NCBI GenBank assembly: GCA_900320905.1
Contig: ONTZ01000017.1
Span: 1-60,336, forward strand
DNA from: an uncultured Prevotella sp.
Lineage (GTDB): Bacteria > Bacteroidota > Bacteroidia > Bacteroidales > Bacteroidaceae
DNA length: 60,336 nucleotides
Direction: 5' to 3'
Below are positions 53,683 to 60,336 of this stretch, piece after piece. The first letter of the stretch is position 1. Every line of letters starts with the position of its first letter. The notes under the pieces are model-generated. The model was not told where the DNA came from, made no database searches, and saw only the letters and a list, made by a program, of their open reading frames with translations. Made by a program: the position numbers and the translations under genes.

Positions 53683-55269
53683 CTATTCTATGTCTGGTCC
53701 TATTGGATCCTTGCGGGGTTCTGGAATAAAGGAGGCATCATCACCAAACTTATTGTCATGTTCAGGAGCAACGATCCGTGCCTGTGCGCCAAGGATCGGA
53801 TGATAGATCTCACAGCCAATCAGCGTGAAGTTATCATCGCTCACAAACAACGGGGCATCGGCCCAGTTGGCAAAGAAACGACAACCATAGAACTCGACAT
53901 CCTCACAGCCTCGGATGGTGATAAGTTCGTACTCGCGGTTGTTGAAGAAGTCACACTGGAGGAATTTCACCGACTCCGAGCCGTAGAGTTCCATAATACC
54001 ATAGGTACAGTCGTGGATATTTGTCTTGTAGAGTGACAGTTCCCACGTATCGCGGGCCACGACACCATAGGTGCCGCAGCCGTAGAGGTCGCAGTTGTTG
54101 ACAAAGATACGGCTACCGCCTTCCACGCCGATGACACCGCCGTCGCAATAGCCTCCCTCGGTATGACCGATGGTGAGATTCTCTACTATGCAGCCCTCAC
54201 AGTCCATGAAACTCAGACAGAAGGAATAGCGGGGATTGACCTCGATGCTGGCATTGTGCTTGCCTCGGATGGTGAGGCCACGGAAGTTGCGCAGCACCAG
54301 TTGCTGGCCATCGTTGGTGTACTCACTGATGATGACGGGCTGATCTCCGCCGTCACGCTTGGCAATGGTCACCCACGCACGCCCCGGCACTCCCGAGAAT
54401 ACCTCCTCGCGCTCCAATATGCGGGAGAGGTTCAGGTGGACATCGGCATCCAACTCGATAGTGCGGTCGTTGCCCAGGGCATTGATGAACTGCTCTTCGG
54501 TGGTGACGGTGATAACACCTTCGACAGGCTCCACCATCTTCTCGGCAACCTCCGTATTCTCATAGCGCACACGGTCGTCGTCATCAACGGCCTCCTCACT
54601 CTTCAGCAACTGGATGTTGGTCATCTCTATCAGACTCAAGTGGATGCTGTTATTGTCGGCAACGGGCTTGTACCAAGACTGTTGGCCGAAATGATCCTGC
54701 AAGTCCTTCGACTGGAACTTCCACCCGTGACGGGCCAGGATCTCATTACGCATCAGACGCAGTTGGGGCTTGGAGAAACGACCCAGGTAGCGGGTGTCCA
54801 ACAGATAGTTCTGTATCATCCAACTGACTTCGCGCTGGTCTATGATCTTTTGTTGAGCCACGCAGTTCTTCAGGTTGTCAGGCGTCAGGGTGAGCGTGTA
54901 GCAACAGTCGCCATTGGGCTTGCGAACCGCCAGGAAGTTCATGCCGTCCTGACGGATATACTCCACCCTCCATCCCAATTCGCCACGGATAAAAATCCAA
55001 CCATGGGAGTTGGTCGAGGCAAGTGTGTAATGACCATCTTGGCCATCAACCTTATTCAACAGGAAAGAGTCGCCTCCCATATCCTCGCTCTCACCATCCA
55101 TCCTGACATTTCCTTCATCATCAACGGAGGCGGTATAGAGACGCTGGCCGTCCCACCAACGGGAGCCACTATTTATCGTCTGCGATAAAGAAGTGATAAG
55201 GGAAAAGTGAAAAGTGATCAGTATCGCAACCAGCCTTATCATCCCTCTACTGTTTATCCTTGTAATCAT
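53683..55269 (-). CDS. Exported YARHG/beta-helix protein, copy 2
   Basis: The 528-residue protein has a signal peptide (LVAILITFHFSLITSLSQ, about 13-30) and a beta domain (NSGSRWWDGQRLYTASVDDE). A YARHG domain follows at about 168-215 (QLRLMRNEILARHGWKFQSK, then DLQDHFGQQSWYKP), and then a right-handed parallel beta-helix (about 270-500) with repeating NCDLYGCGTYGVVARDTW and TNIHDCTYGIMELYGSESVK turns. It is a clear paralogue of 56517-58127 along the full length. A later ATG at 55242 may be the true start. YARHG domains occur in exported bacterial proteins with unknown function. No lipobox or sorting domain is visible. Confidence 0.8.
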   Translation of the reverse strand: MITRINSRGMIRLVAILITFHFSLITSLSQTINSGSRWWDGQRLYTASVDDEGNVRMDGESEDMGGDSFLLNKVDGQDGHYTLASTNSHGWIFIRGELGWRVEYIRQDGMNFLAVRKPNGDCCYTLTLTPDNLKNCVAQQKIIDQREVSWMIQNYLLDTRYLGRFSKPQLRLMRNEILARHGWKFQSKDLQDHFGQQSWYKPVADNNSIHLSLIEMTNIQLLKSEEAVDDDDRVRYENTEVAEKMVEPVEGVITVTTEEQFINALGNDRTIELDADVHLNLSRILEREEVFSGVPGRAWVTIAKRDGGDQPVIISEYTNDGQQLVLRNFRGLTIRGKHNASIEVNPRYSFCLSFMDCEGCIVENLTIGHTEGGYCDGGVIGVEGGSRIFVNNCDLYGCGTYGVVARDTWELSLYKTNIHDCTYGIMELYGSESVKFLQCDFFNNREYELITIRGCEDVEFYGCRFFANWADAPLFVSDDNFTLIGCEIYHPILGAQARIVAPEHDNKFGDDASFIPEPRKDPIGPDIE

Positions 55270-55270
55270 A

Positions 55271-55298
55271 ATTACTAATTACTCATTACTAATTATCA
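55271..55298. repeat. 7-bp tandem repeat at the 55.3-kb gene junction
   Basis: ATTACTA, ATTACTC, ATTACTA and ATTATCA stand in a row. They fill the 19-bp spacer and supply the last codons and stop (DN, TAG) of the 400-aa gene. Confidence 0.7.
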
Positions 55299-56491
55299 GG
55301 TATAAAACGAGAGCCGTTCCAGGTGAGGCGCTTCGGAATCTTGCCAGAGGCGGTGTGGATCGTGTAGATCATCGTCTTTCCTGTACGGGGCAACGCATGA
55401 GTGACAACCGTCTCGCCAGCAGGAACATCGATCTCGGCACTTAGGTCCTGGGCAGAAATCCAATTCATAGTATGGGTAGCATTGTCATAGAGATAGAATT
55501 CCAGACCAGTATATTGTCCGACTACTGGCTTGCCATCCAAGTAGGAGTCGTTGGAGATAGCCACCAGTTTTTGCTTCTTGTCGGCATAGTTCCACAAACA
55601 GCATTCGATGACTTGTCGGCAGACACCTGGCACGTCATCTTCAACGGACTCATAACCGACATAGCCATTCCTGACATCAACGATAAGGTCATCACCCGGC
55701 ATCTGTTTCATGCCGTTCTTATAGAACCGCCATGCTTGCTTCAACCCGTTGAGCGACTCATCAAGTTCACTCCGTGAGAGCAAAGCCGTCACAAAGTCCT
55801 TGATATTAGGTGCAGTACCTTTATAGTTGATGAGGATCTCGCCCTGGTCGTCATCGAACTCCAAGGGTTCTGTCTTGGCATAGACGGGTTTCGTGCCGTC
55901 CCAGGTGAACGTATGCACCACGGGGCCTTCTTCGCCGCTCCAGTCCTCGACGGTGATGTTCTTTCCCGTCTTTGGCAAATGACAAAACATCTGCTGGAAT
56001 TCGCCCTTGTCGCCCCAGCGATAGCCTTTCAATATCGAAGGCTCGGGGATGAGGGCTTTCTTCTGCGGGTCGTAGTCGTAGGTACACAGCACCTCGATGC
56101 AAGGGTCGGTGGGCTTACCCAAGAGGACAGCCAACAGTTTGTGGCCATTGGGGCGGTTCCAATAACAAGCCGACATATACTCGCCGTCGGTACCGCCATC
56201 GCCCACACTCACGAAACCGTTCTTGGCATCGACGGTGACGGTGAGATCCGTCTCTTCGTCGAGCACTTCCCTGGCAAGACCTTTCTCCATCGTCTCACGC
56301 ACGGCTCCCACCATCCACGTAGGCCATGTCTGGTCAAAGCGCTCCAGCATGATACCGAGACTGCCATTAATCACGTTATTGATTGTCTTTGTGCCCCACC
56401 CTTTATTAATCGTTTCAAGCGAAGTGGTTTCCTGTGACTGTACCGTCAGCATCGTGACGAACGACAGGACGAGTGATGCGAATCTTCTCAT
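55289..56491 (-). CDS. Exported hypothetical protein (400 aa) between the YARHG paralogues
   Basis: The protein has a signal peptide (MRRFASLVLSFVTMLTVQSQ). A first half holds VTVDAKNGFVSVGDGGTDGE, CYWNRPNGHKLLAVLLG and CTYDYDPQKKALIPEP, which matches the lipoprotein at 46558-47640. A second half contains DDLIVDVRNGYVGYESVEDD and CLWNYADKKQKLVAIS, which looks like another copy of the same unit. So it may be a tandem two-unit version of a family restricted to this neighbourhood. No lipobox, so probably periplasmic or secreted. Function unknown. Spacing is 25 bp from the upstream gene. Confidence 0.75.
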   Translation of the reverse strand: MRRFASLVLSFVTMLTVQSQETTSLETINKGWGTKTINNVINGSLGIMLERFDQTWPTWMVGAVRETMEKGLAREVLDEETDLTVTVDAKNGFVSVGDGGTDGEYMSACYWNRPNGHKLLAVLLGKPTDPCIEVLCTYDYDPQKKALIPEPSILKGYRWGDKGEFQQMFCHLPKTGKNITVEDWSGEEGPVVHTFTWDGTKPVYAKTEPLEFDDDQGEILINYKGTAPNIKDFVTALLSRSELDESLNGLKQAWRFYKNGMKQMPGDDLIVDVRNGYVGYESVEDDVPGVCRQVIECCLWNYADKKQKLVAISNDSYLDGKPVVGQYTGLEFYLYDNATHTMNWISAQDLSAEIDVPAGETVVTHALPRTGKTMIYTIHTASGKIPKRLTWNGSRFIPDN

Positions 56492-56516
56492 ACGCGTACC
56501 TTATTATATAATATAG

Positions 56517-58127
56517 TTATTTAGGACCGAGGTTTCGGCTCTTGATATTCTTATCAAGCGGGTTGGCATTGAATACCGTCTTGGCACCTGTCTGCTCGGC
56601 TTTATCTATCGAACCGAGTTTCTCCGTGGGGTGATAGATCTGACAGCCCATCAGGTAGAAGGTGTTGTCGAGGCTGAAAAGCGGCGCATCGCCCCAGTTA
56701 GCGAAGAAGCGACAGTCATTGAAGACCAAGCCGTCAACACCCCACCCTTCGATGAGGGTGTATTCACGGTTATTGAAGAAGTCACAGGTGGTGAACTTCA
56801 CAGCCATACAGTTTTGGAGTTCCATAATGCCATAGGTACAATCGTGGATGTTAGAACGAATCATACTGAAGTCAGTGGTTTCTCTCAAGACCACGCCGTA
56901 GGTGCCACAGCCATAGAGGTCGCATCTGTTGACCAGAATCTGCTTTCCACCTTTCACACCGATGACACCACCATCACAAAAACCTCCCTCGGTATGACCG
57001 ATGGTCAGGTTCTCCACCGTACAATCCTCGCAGTTGACGAAACGGATGCAGAAAGCATAACGGGGATCGACCTCGATGCTGGAGTTCTTACCGCCACGGA
57101 TAATCAGATTCCTGAAATTCTTCAATGTCAACTGATGTCCATCACTGGCATCCTCACTGATCACCTCCGGTTCCTTACTAATGCCCAAAGCATCATAACC
57201 GGCCCATCGACGACCTGGTCTGTTTCTGAACTCAGACTCATTCTCTAAGATGCGTGAGAGGTTCAGATGGATATCATCTGCCACCATGACGATTCTACCC
57301 GGACGGAGGCTGGCAATAAACTCAGCCTCACTGGTGACGACATACACTTCCTCACCGTTAATCTCTTTCGGGTCAATCTCTCCCGAGCCGCGCCCGTCAT
57401 CTGCCAGTCCACCAGGGAACTGCTCCGGTTTCAGCAGACTGACACGATCTTCATCGGGCACAGCCTCCTCACTCTTGATGAGTTGTACGTTGGTCTGTTC
57501 GATGATATTCAGTGTGATGGTGTTGTTATCTGCCACAGGACGATACCACGTCTGACTGCCAAAATAGTCCTGCAAATCCTTCGACTGGAACTTCCACCCA
57601 TTACGAGCCAGAATCTCATTACGCATCAGACGCAGGTCTGCCTTGGAGAACCGGGCCAGATAGGTGGTATTCAGCAGCATCGTGGTGAGGATGTCACTCA
57701 CAGGCTGCTGTTCCGCCCATCGCTCCTGATTGATACAGTTCTCCAAGTTGTCGGGAGTCAACACCAGAGTCCAGACGACATCATTGTTGGGCTTACGGAC
57801 AGCCAGGAAGTTCATGCCCTCCTGACGGATAAAGTCTACATTCCATCCCAACTGTCCCCTAACAGGCATATAGGCATCTGGATTATCCGTGGTGAGGGTA
57901 TAGCGTCCCTGCTTGCCCTGAACTTTCGAGAGCATAAAACGGAATCCGCCCTCATGGGCATCGATGCCGTTCATCGTCACTTCACCAGAAGCATCGACTT
58001 TGGCAGTATAAAGCACAGAACCGTCCCACCACTTGGAACCATTCTGAATGGTCTGCGCAAAAGAAGTGAAAAGTGAAAGGTGAAAAGTGAAAAGTATAAA
58101 CAACAATCTCCTCATATCGGTCATCAT
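56517..58127 (-). CDS. Exported YARHG/beta-helix protein, copy 1
   Basis: The 536-residue protein has the same order as its paralogue at 53683. A signal peptide (LLFILFTFHLSLFTSFAQ) is followed by a beta domain (NGSKWWDGSVLYTAKVDA), a YARHG domain (about 165-215; LRLMRNEILARNGWKFQSKD, DYFGSQTWYRP; the His of ARHG is Asn here) and a parallel beta-helix with NCEDCTVENLTIGHTEGGFC and NRCDLYGCGTYGVVLRETTD. The core of the signal peptide is encoded by a 7-bp repeat (58066-58100). It follows the AAA+ ATPase gene by 28 bp, suggesting a shared function. The beta-helix could bind or cut polysaccharide, but no catalytic residues are evident. Confidence 0.82.
   Translation of the reverse strand: MMTDMRRLLFILFTFHLSLFTSFAQTIQNGSKWWDGSVLYTAKVDASGEVTMNGIDAHEGGFRFMLSKVQGKQGRYTLTTDNPDAYMPVRGQLGWNVDFIRQEGMNFLAVRKPNNDVVWTLVLTPDNLENCINQERWAEQQPVSDILTTMLLNTTYLARFSKADLRLMRNEILARNGWKFQSKDLQDYFGSQTWYRPVADNNTITLNIIEQTNVQLIKSEEAVPDEDRVSLLKPEQFPGGLADDGRGSGEIDPKEINGEEVYVVTSEAEFIASLRPGRIVMVADDIHLNLSRILENESEFRNRPGRRWAGYDALGISKEPEVISEDASDGHQLTLKNFRNLIIRGGKNSSIEVDPRYAFCIRFVNCEDCTVENLTIGHTEGGFCDGGVIGVKGGKQILVNRCDLYGCGTYGVVLRETTDFSMIRSNIHDCTYGIMELQNCMAVKFTTCDFFNNREYTLIEGWGVDGLVFNDCRFFANWGDAPLFSLDNTFYLMGCQIYHPTEKLGSIDKAEQTGAKTVFNANPLDKNIKSRNLGPK
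58066..58100. repeat. 7-bp tandem repeat inside signal-peptide codons
   Basis: GTGAAAA, GTGAAAG, GTGAAAA, GTGAAAA and GTATAAA follow each other with a 7-bp period and encode the hydrophobic FILFTFHLSLFT core of the YARHG protein. The paralogue has a degenerate version at 55193-55220. Confidence 0.75.
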
Positions 58128-58155
58128 TTTTTCTTAATTACAAAATTATTTTTTC

Positions 58156-59190
58156 TCAATTCTCAATGTTAGTTCTAGCCTCAAAGCCGCCCCTGAGGTC
58201 ATCGACTGTCAGTTCGGTCAACTGCGACTTGCTGAGAGTCGTCTGTCCGGCCAGACGGTTGGCCTGCTGCTGAATACTCTTCTCAAAGACATTACGGGCA
58301 AAGCGGGCATTACCGAAATTGCGGTCCTTATGCTCCACAGCGTACTCGAACTGTTCTTTCAGGAATTCCTCAGCATCTTCGGCAAGGGTATACTGGTTTT
58401 TCTTCATATACATCTTGAAGATATCAACCAACTCCATACCTGTATAATCGGGAAAATCGATATATCGGTTAAAACGTGATTGCAAACCGGGGTTGGAGTC
58501 AATGAAGCGCTGCATCTCGTCCTTATAGCCGGCAACAATCACGACAAGACGATCGCGGTAGTCCTCCATACGCTTCAGGATGGTTGAAATGGCCTCCTGA
58601 CCGTAGTCGTTGCCATTACCTCCTTCAGGAACAAGCGAATAGGCCTCGTCGATAAAGAGTACACCGTCGAGGGCCTTGACAATGACAGAGTCTGTCTTGG
58701 GACCCGTCTTTCCGACATACTCGCCACACAGTCCGGCACGGTCTGTCTCAACAGTGTGTCCCTTCTTCAGTACTCCAAGATCCTTGTAGATACGTCCCAC
58801 GATACGGGCCACAGTGGTCTTACCAGTACCTGGCGAACCGTAGAACACGAGGTGGTACGACACCTTCGCCGTCTTCAGTCCCTGCGCCTCACGCTGTTTC
58901 TGAAGTTTCACGAAGTTAGCCAACGAACGCACTTCCTTCTTCACGGAGTTGAGACCGATCAACTCGTCGAGTTCTTGGTACGGATCACCCTCCAAGGGCT
59001 CGTTCACGATGACAGAGTCTTTCTTCTCTACCTGCTCGGTCTGTTGCGCCGTCTCTTCTGTGGCATCCTTTTTCTCTTCATCATCCGCAAAGATACCAAT
59101 GATAATCAGCAGTACAAAAAAGCCCAGACTCAGGCAGCCGCAACCTTTCAGAAACTTACCCGTCATTTGCTTTACGTTATTCACATCCAT
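58156..59190 (-). CDS. Membrane-anchored CbxX/CfqX-type AAA+ ATPase
   Basis: The 344-residue protein has an N-terminal membrane helix (about 16-35, GCGCLSLGFFVLLIIIGIFA), a Glu/Lys/Gln-rich linker (36-65) and one AAA+ domain of the CbbX/SpoVK/EccA class. Walker A is GSPGTGKTT (118-126), the pore-loop region is CGEYVGKTGPKT, Walker B is GVLFIDEAYSL (176-186), and a GLQSRF arginine-finger motif follows VIVAGYKDEM. Such ATPases form hexameric remodellers, for example of Rubisco (CbbX) or in type VII secretion (EccA). A membrane-anchored form leading an operon of exported proteins is unusual. The promoter is at 59225-59255. The ATPase call is strong; its client is unknown. Confidence 0.9.
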   Translation of the reverse strand: MDVNNVKQMTGKFLKGCGCLSLGFFVLLIIIGIFADDEEKKDATEETAQQTEQVEKKDSVIVNEPLEGDPYQELDELIGLNSVKKEVRSLANFVKLQKQREAQGLKTAKVSYHLVFYGSPGTGKTTVARIVGRIYKDLGVLKKGHTVETDRAGLCGEYVGKTGPKTDSVIVKALDGVLFIDEAYSLVPEGGNGNDYGQEAISTILKRMEDYRDRLVVIVAGYKDEMQRFIDSNPGLQSRFNRYIDFPDYTGMELVDIFKMYMKKNQYTLAEDAEEFLKEQFEYAVEHKDRNFGNARFARNVFEKSIQQQANRLAGQTTLSKSQLTELTVDDLRGGFEARTNIEN

Positions 59191-59224
59191 ATTGTCCTGA
59201 TCTATTAGTTGATTATTTCGGGGA

Positions 59225-59255
59225 CAAAATTACAAAAAAAAAGCCGTCCGACAAA
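59225..59255 (-). promoter_or_regulatory. AAA+ operon promoter (TTTG-N19-TAATTTTG)
   Basis: On the minus strand TTTG (59252-59255) precedes TAATTTTG (59225-59232) by 19 bp, with the ATG 35 bp further. The -33 box lies within the gapA terminator loop. Confidence 0.65.
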
Positions 59256-59265
59256 ATCGGACGGC
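59243..59265 (-). terminator. gapA intrinsic terminator
   Basis: Perfect 9-bp arms GCCGTCCGA and TCGGACGGC enclose a 5-nt loop, followed on the minus strand by nine T residues (59234-59242). The mirror side also has a T-run, so it may act in both directions. Confidence 0.88.
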
Positions 59266-59280
59266 CTTTTTTATTAATTA

Positions 59281-59307
59281 TCTGTGATTATCGGTATAAT
59301 CCGTGGC
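59281..59307 (-). repeat. CACGGATT/CACAGATT repeat at the gapA stop
   Basis: On the minus strand GCCACGGATTATACCGATAA begins directly after the gapA TAA stop, a mixed version of the two dispersed-repeat flavours, upstream of the terminator. Confidence 0.7.
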
Positions 59308-60333
59308 TTATTTCAACTCAGCGAGATACTTAATGGTGCGAACCATCTGAGAAGTGTAAGAGTTCTCATTGTCATACCAAGCAACAACCTGTACGAGAGA
59401 GTTGCCGTCACCAATCTTAGAAACCATGGTCTGGTTAGCGTCGAACAGTGAACCGAACTTCATACCGATGATGTCGCTGGAAACGAGTTTCTCCTCAGTG
59501 TAACCGAATGACTCGTTAGTAGCAGCCTTCATGGCAGCGTTGATACCCTCAACAGTCACCTCACCCTTCACAACAGCGTGCAGGATAGTGGTAGAACCTG
59601 TGGGAGTCGGAACGCGCTGAGCAGCACCGATCAACTTACCGTTCAGTTCGGGGATAACGAGACCGATAGCCTTGGCAGCACCAGTTGAGTTAGGAACGAT
59701 GTTCTGAGCACCGGCACGGGCACGCTGGACATCACCCTTGCGCTGAGGACCGTCAAGAATCATCTGGTCGCCAGTGTAAGCGTGAACAGTTGTCATGATA
59801 CCACTCTGGATAGCAGCGAAGTCGTTCAGAGCCTTCGTCATAGGAGCCAGACAGTTGGTGGTGCAAGAAGCAGCGCTGATAACGGTGTCAGCAGGAGTCA
59901 GAGTCTTGTGGTTCACATTGTAAACGATGGTGGGCAGGTCGTTACCGGCAGGAGCAGAGATCACAACCTTCTTGGCACCAGCGGTCAGGTGAGCAGAAGC
60001 CTTCTCCTTAGAAGTATAGAAACCTGTGCACTCCAGAACAACGTCTACGTCCAACTTACCCCAAGGCAGTTCAGCAGCGTTAGGAATAGCATAGATGGTG
60101 ATCTTCTTGCCATCAACAACGATGAAGTCCTCACCAGCCTCAACAGTGTGCTTGTTCTCACCGAACTTGCCACAGAAACCACCCTGAGCAGTGTCATACT
60201 TCAGGAGGTGAGCCAGCATCTTGGGGCTGGTCAAGTCGTTGATTGCTACTACTTCATAACCTTCAGCCTCGAACATCTGACGGAAAGCGAGGCGACCAAT
60301 ACGGCCAAAACCGTTAATTGCAACTTTTGTCAT
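59308..60333 (-). CDS. gapA: Glyceraldehyde-3-phosphate dehydrogenase
   Basis: The 341-residue type I enzyme oxidises glyceraldehyde-3-phosphate to 1,3-bisphosphoglycerate with NAD in glycolysis. It has the Rossmann start [15 protein letters not shown], the catalytic [12 protein letters not shown] with Cys157, [21 protein letters not shown] and the closing [13 protein letters not shown]. It is complete; its promoter lies beyond the window. A strong terminator follows, whose hairpin overlaps the promoter of the AAA+ operon. Confidence 0.97.
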   Translation of the reverse strand: MTKVAINGFGRIGRLAFRQMFEAEGYEVVAINDLTSPKMLAHLLKYDTAQGGFCGKFGENKHTVEAGEDFIVVDGKKITIYAIPNAAELPWGKLDVDVVLECTGFYTSKEKASAHLTAGAKKVVISAPAGNDLPTIVYNVNHKTLTPADTVISAASCTTNCLAPMTKALNDFAAIQSGIMTTVHAYTGDQMILDGPQRKGDVQRARAGAQNIVPNSTGAAKAIGLVIPELNGKLIGAAQRVPTPTGSTTILHAVVKGEVTVEGINAAMKAATNESFGYTEEKLVSSDIIGMKFGSLFDANQTMVSKIGDGNSLVQVVAWYDNENSYTSQMVRTIKYLAELK

Positions 60334-60336
60334 TTT

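Noticed and set aside
58156-59190. Type VII secretion EccA component
   Set aside because: Only the AAA+ class is shared; no EccB-E, WXG100 or related genes are present and this protein has an N-terminal membrane anchor.

Overview
The window reads as a chromosomal segment of a Prevotella-like member of the Bacteroidales. This rests on recognisable families (UpxY antiterminator, DUF4924, DUF5686, YARHG, RhuM, the debranching enzyme/GT4/GH57 glycogen set), on mostly SD-less starts, and on repeated matches to the Bacteroidetes promoter (TTTG, 19-20 bp, TAnnTTTG). Most genes are on the minus strand. I see no tRNA, rRNA, insertion sequence, integrase or cas gene.

Layout. 0-5.4 kb: vapD, then a surface-polysaccharide export set transcribed upxY, SLBB export protein (frameshifted near its N-terminus), wzz-like. 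5.4-12 kb: a Rid/chorismatase-like gene, rny with zapA and a coiled-coil gene, an unknown gene, rfbA, an ECF-like sigma factor, rpe and a 38-codon ORF. 12-21.5 kb: fmt, ClC channel and tsaC downstream of a complete three-part RND pump, all co-directional. 21.5-30 kb: DUF5686, prfC, rfbD, DUF4924, LysE and a TPR-SpoIIE phosphatase. 30-34 kb: ROK glucokinase, a predicted minus-strand small RNA, and a GH3 glycosidase gene that has lost its catalytic Asp segment. 33.9-38.1 kb: a second RND pump with adaptor but no outer-membrane gene. 38.2-45.3 kb: a glycogen operon (debranching enzyme, GT4 synthase, GH57) with promoter and terminator, then DAGK, miaA and a small secreted protein. 45.5-59.2 kb: accessory region of secreted and lipid-anchored unknowns, a relict type I R-M locus (miniature HsdM, RhuM, broken ORF), a 43-bp tandem array, and a six-gene operon led by a membrane-anchored CbxX/CfqX-type AAA+ ATPase with two YARHG/beta-helix exported proteins. 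59.3 kb to the end: gapA.

The most novel-looking system is the AAA+ operon (51.2-59.2 kb). It joins an inner-membrane ATPase to five exported proteins, and relatives or similar lipoproteins lie at 45.5-47.6 and 50.0-51.0 kb. The window also carries several repeat classes that touch genes: dispersed CCACAGATTACACAG and CACGGATTATATGG elements sitting at stop codons and sometimes encoding C-termini, 7-bp repeats in spacers and inside signal-peptide codons, and minisatellites with 21-22 or 43 bp periods, most of them palindromic. Several genes (SLBB, GH3, hsdM, the ORF after rhuM) carry internal deletions or frameshifts. Read mapping is needed to separate real decay from assembly error. Domain calls are from reading the translations, not from searches.
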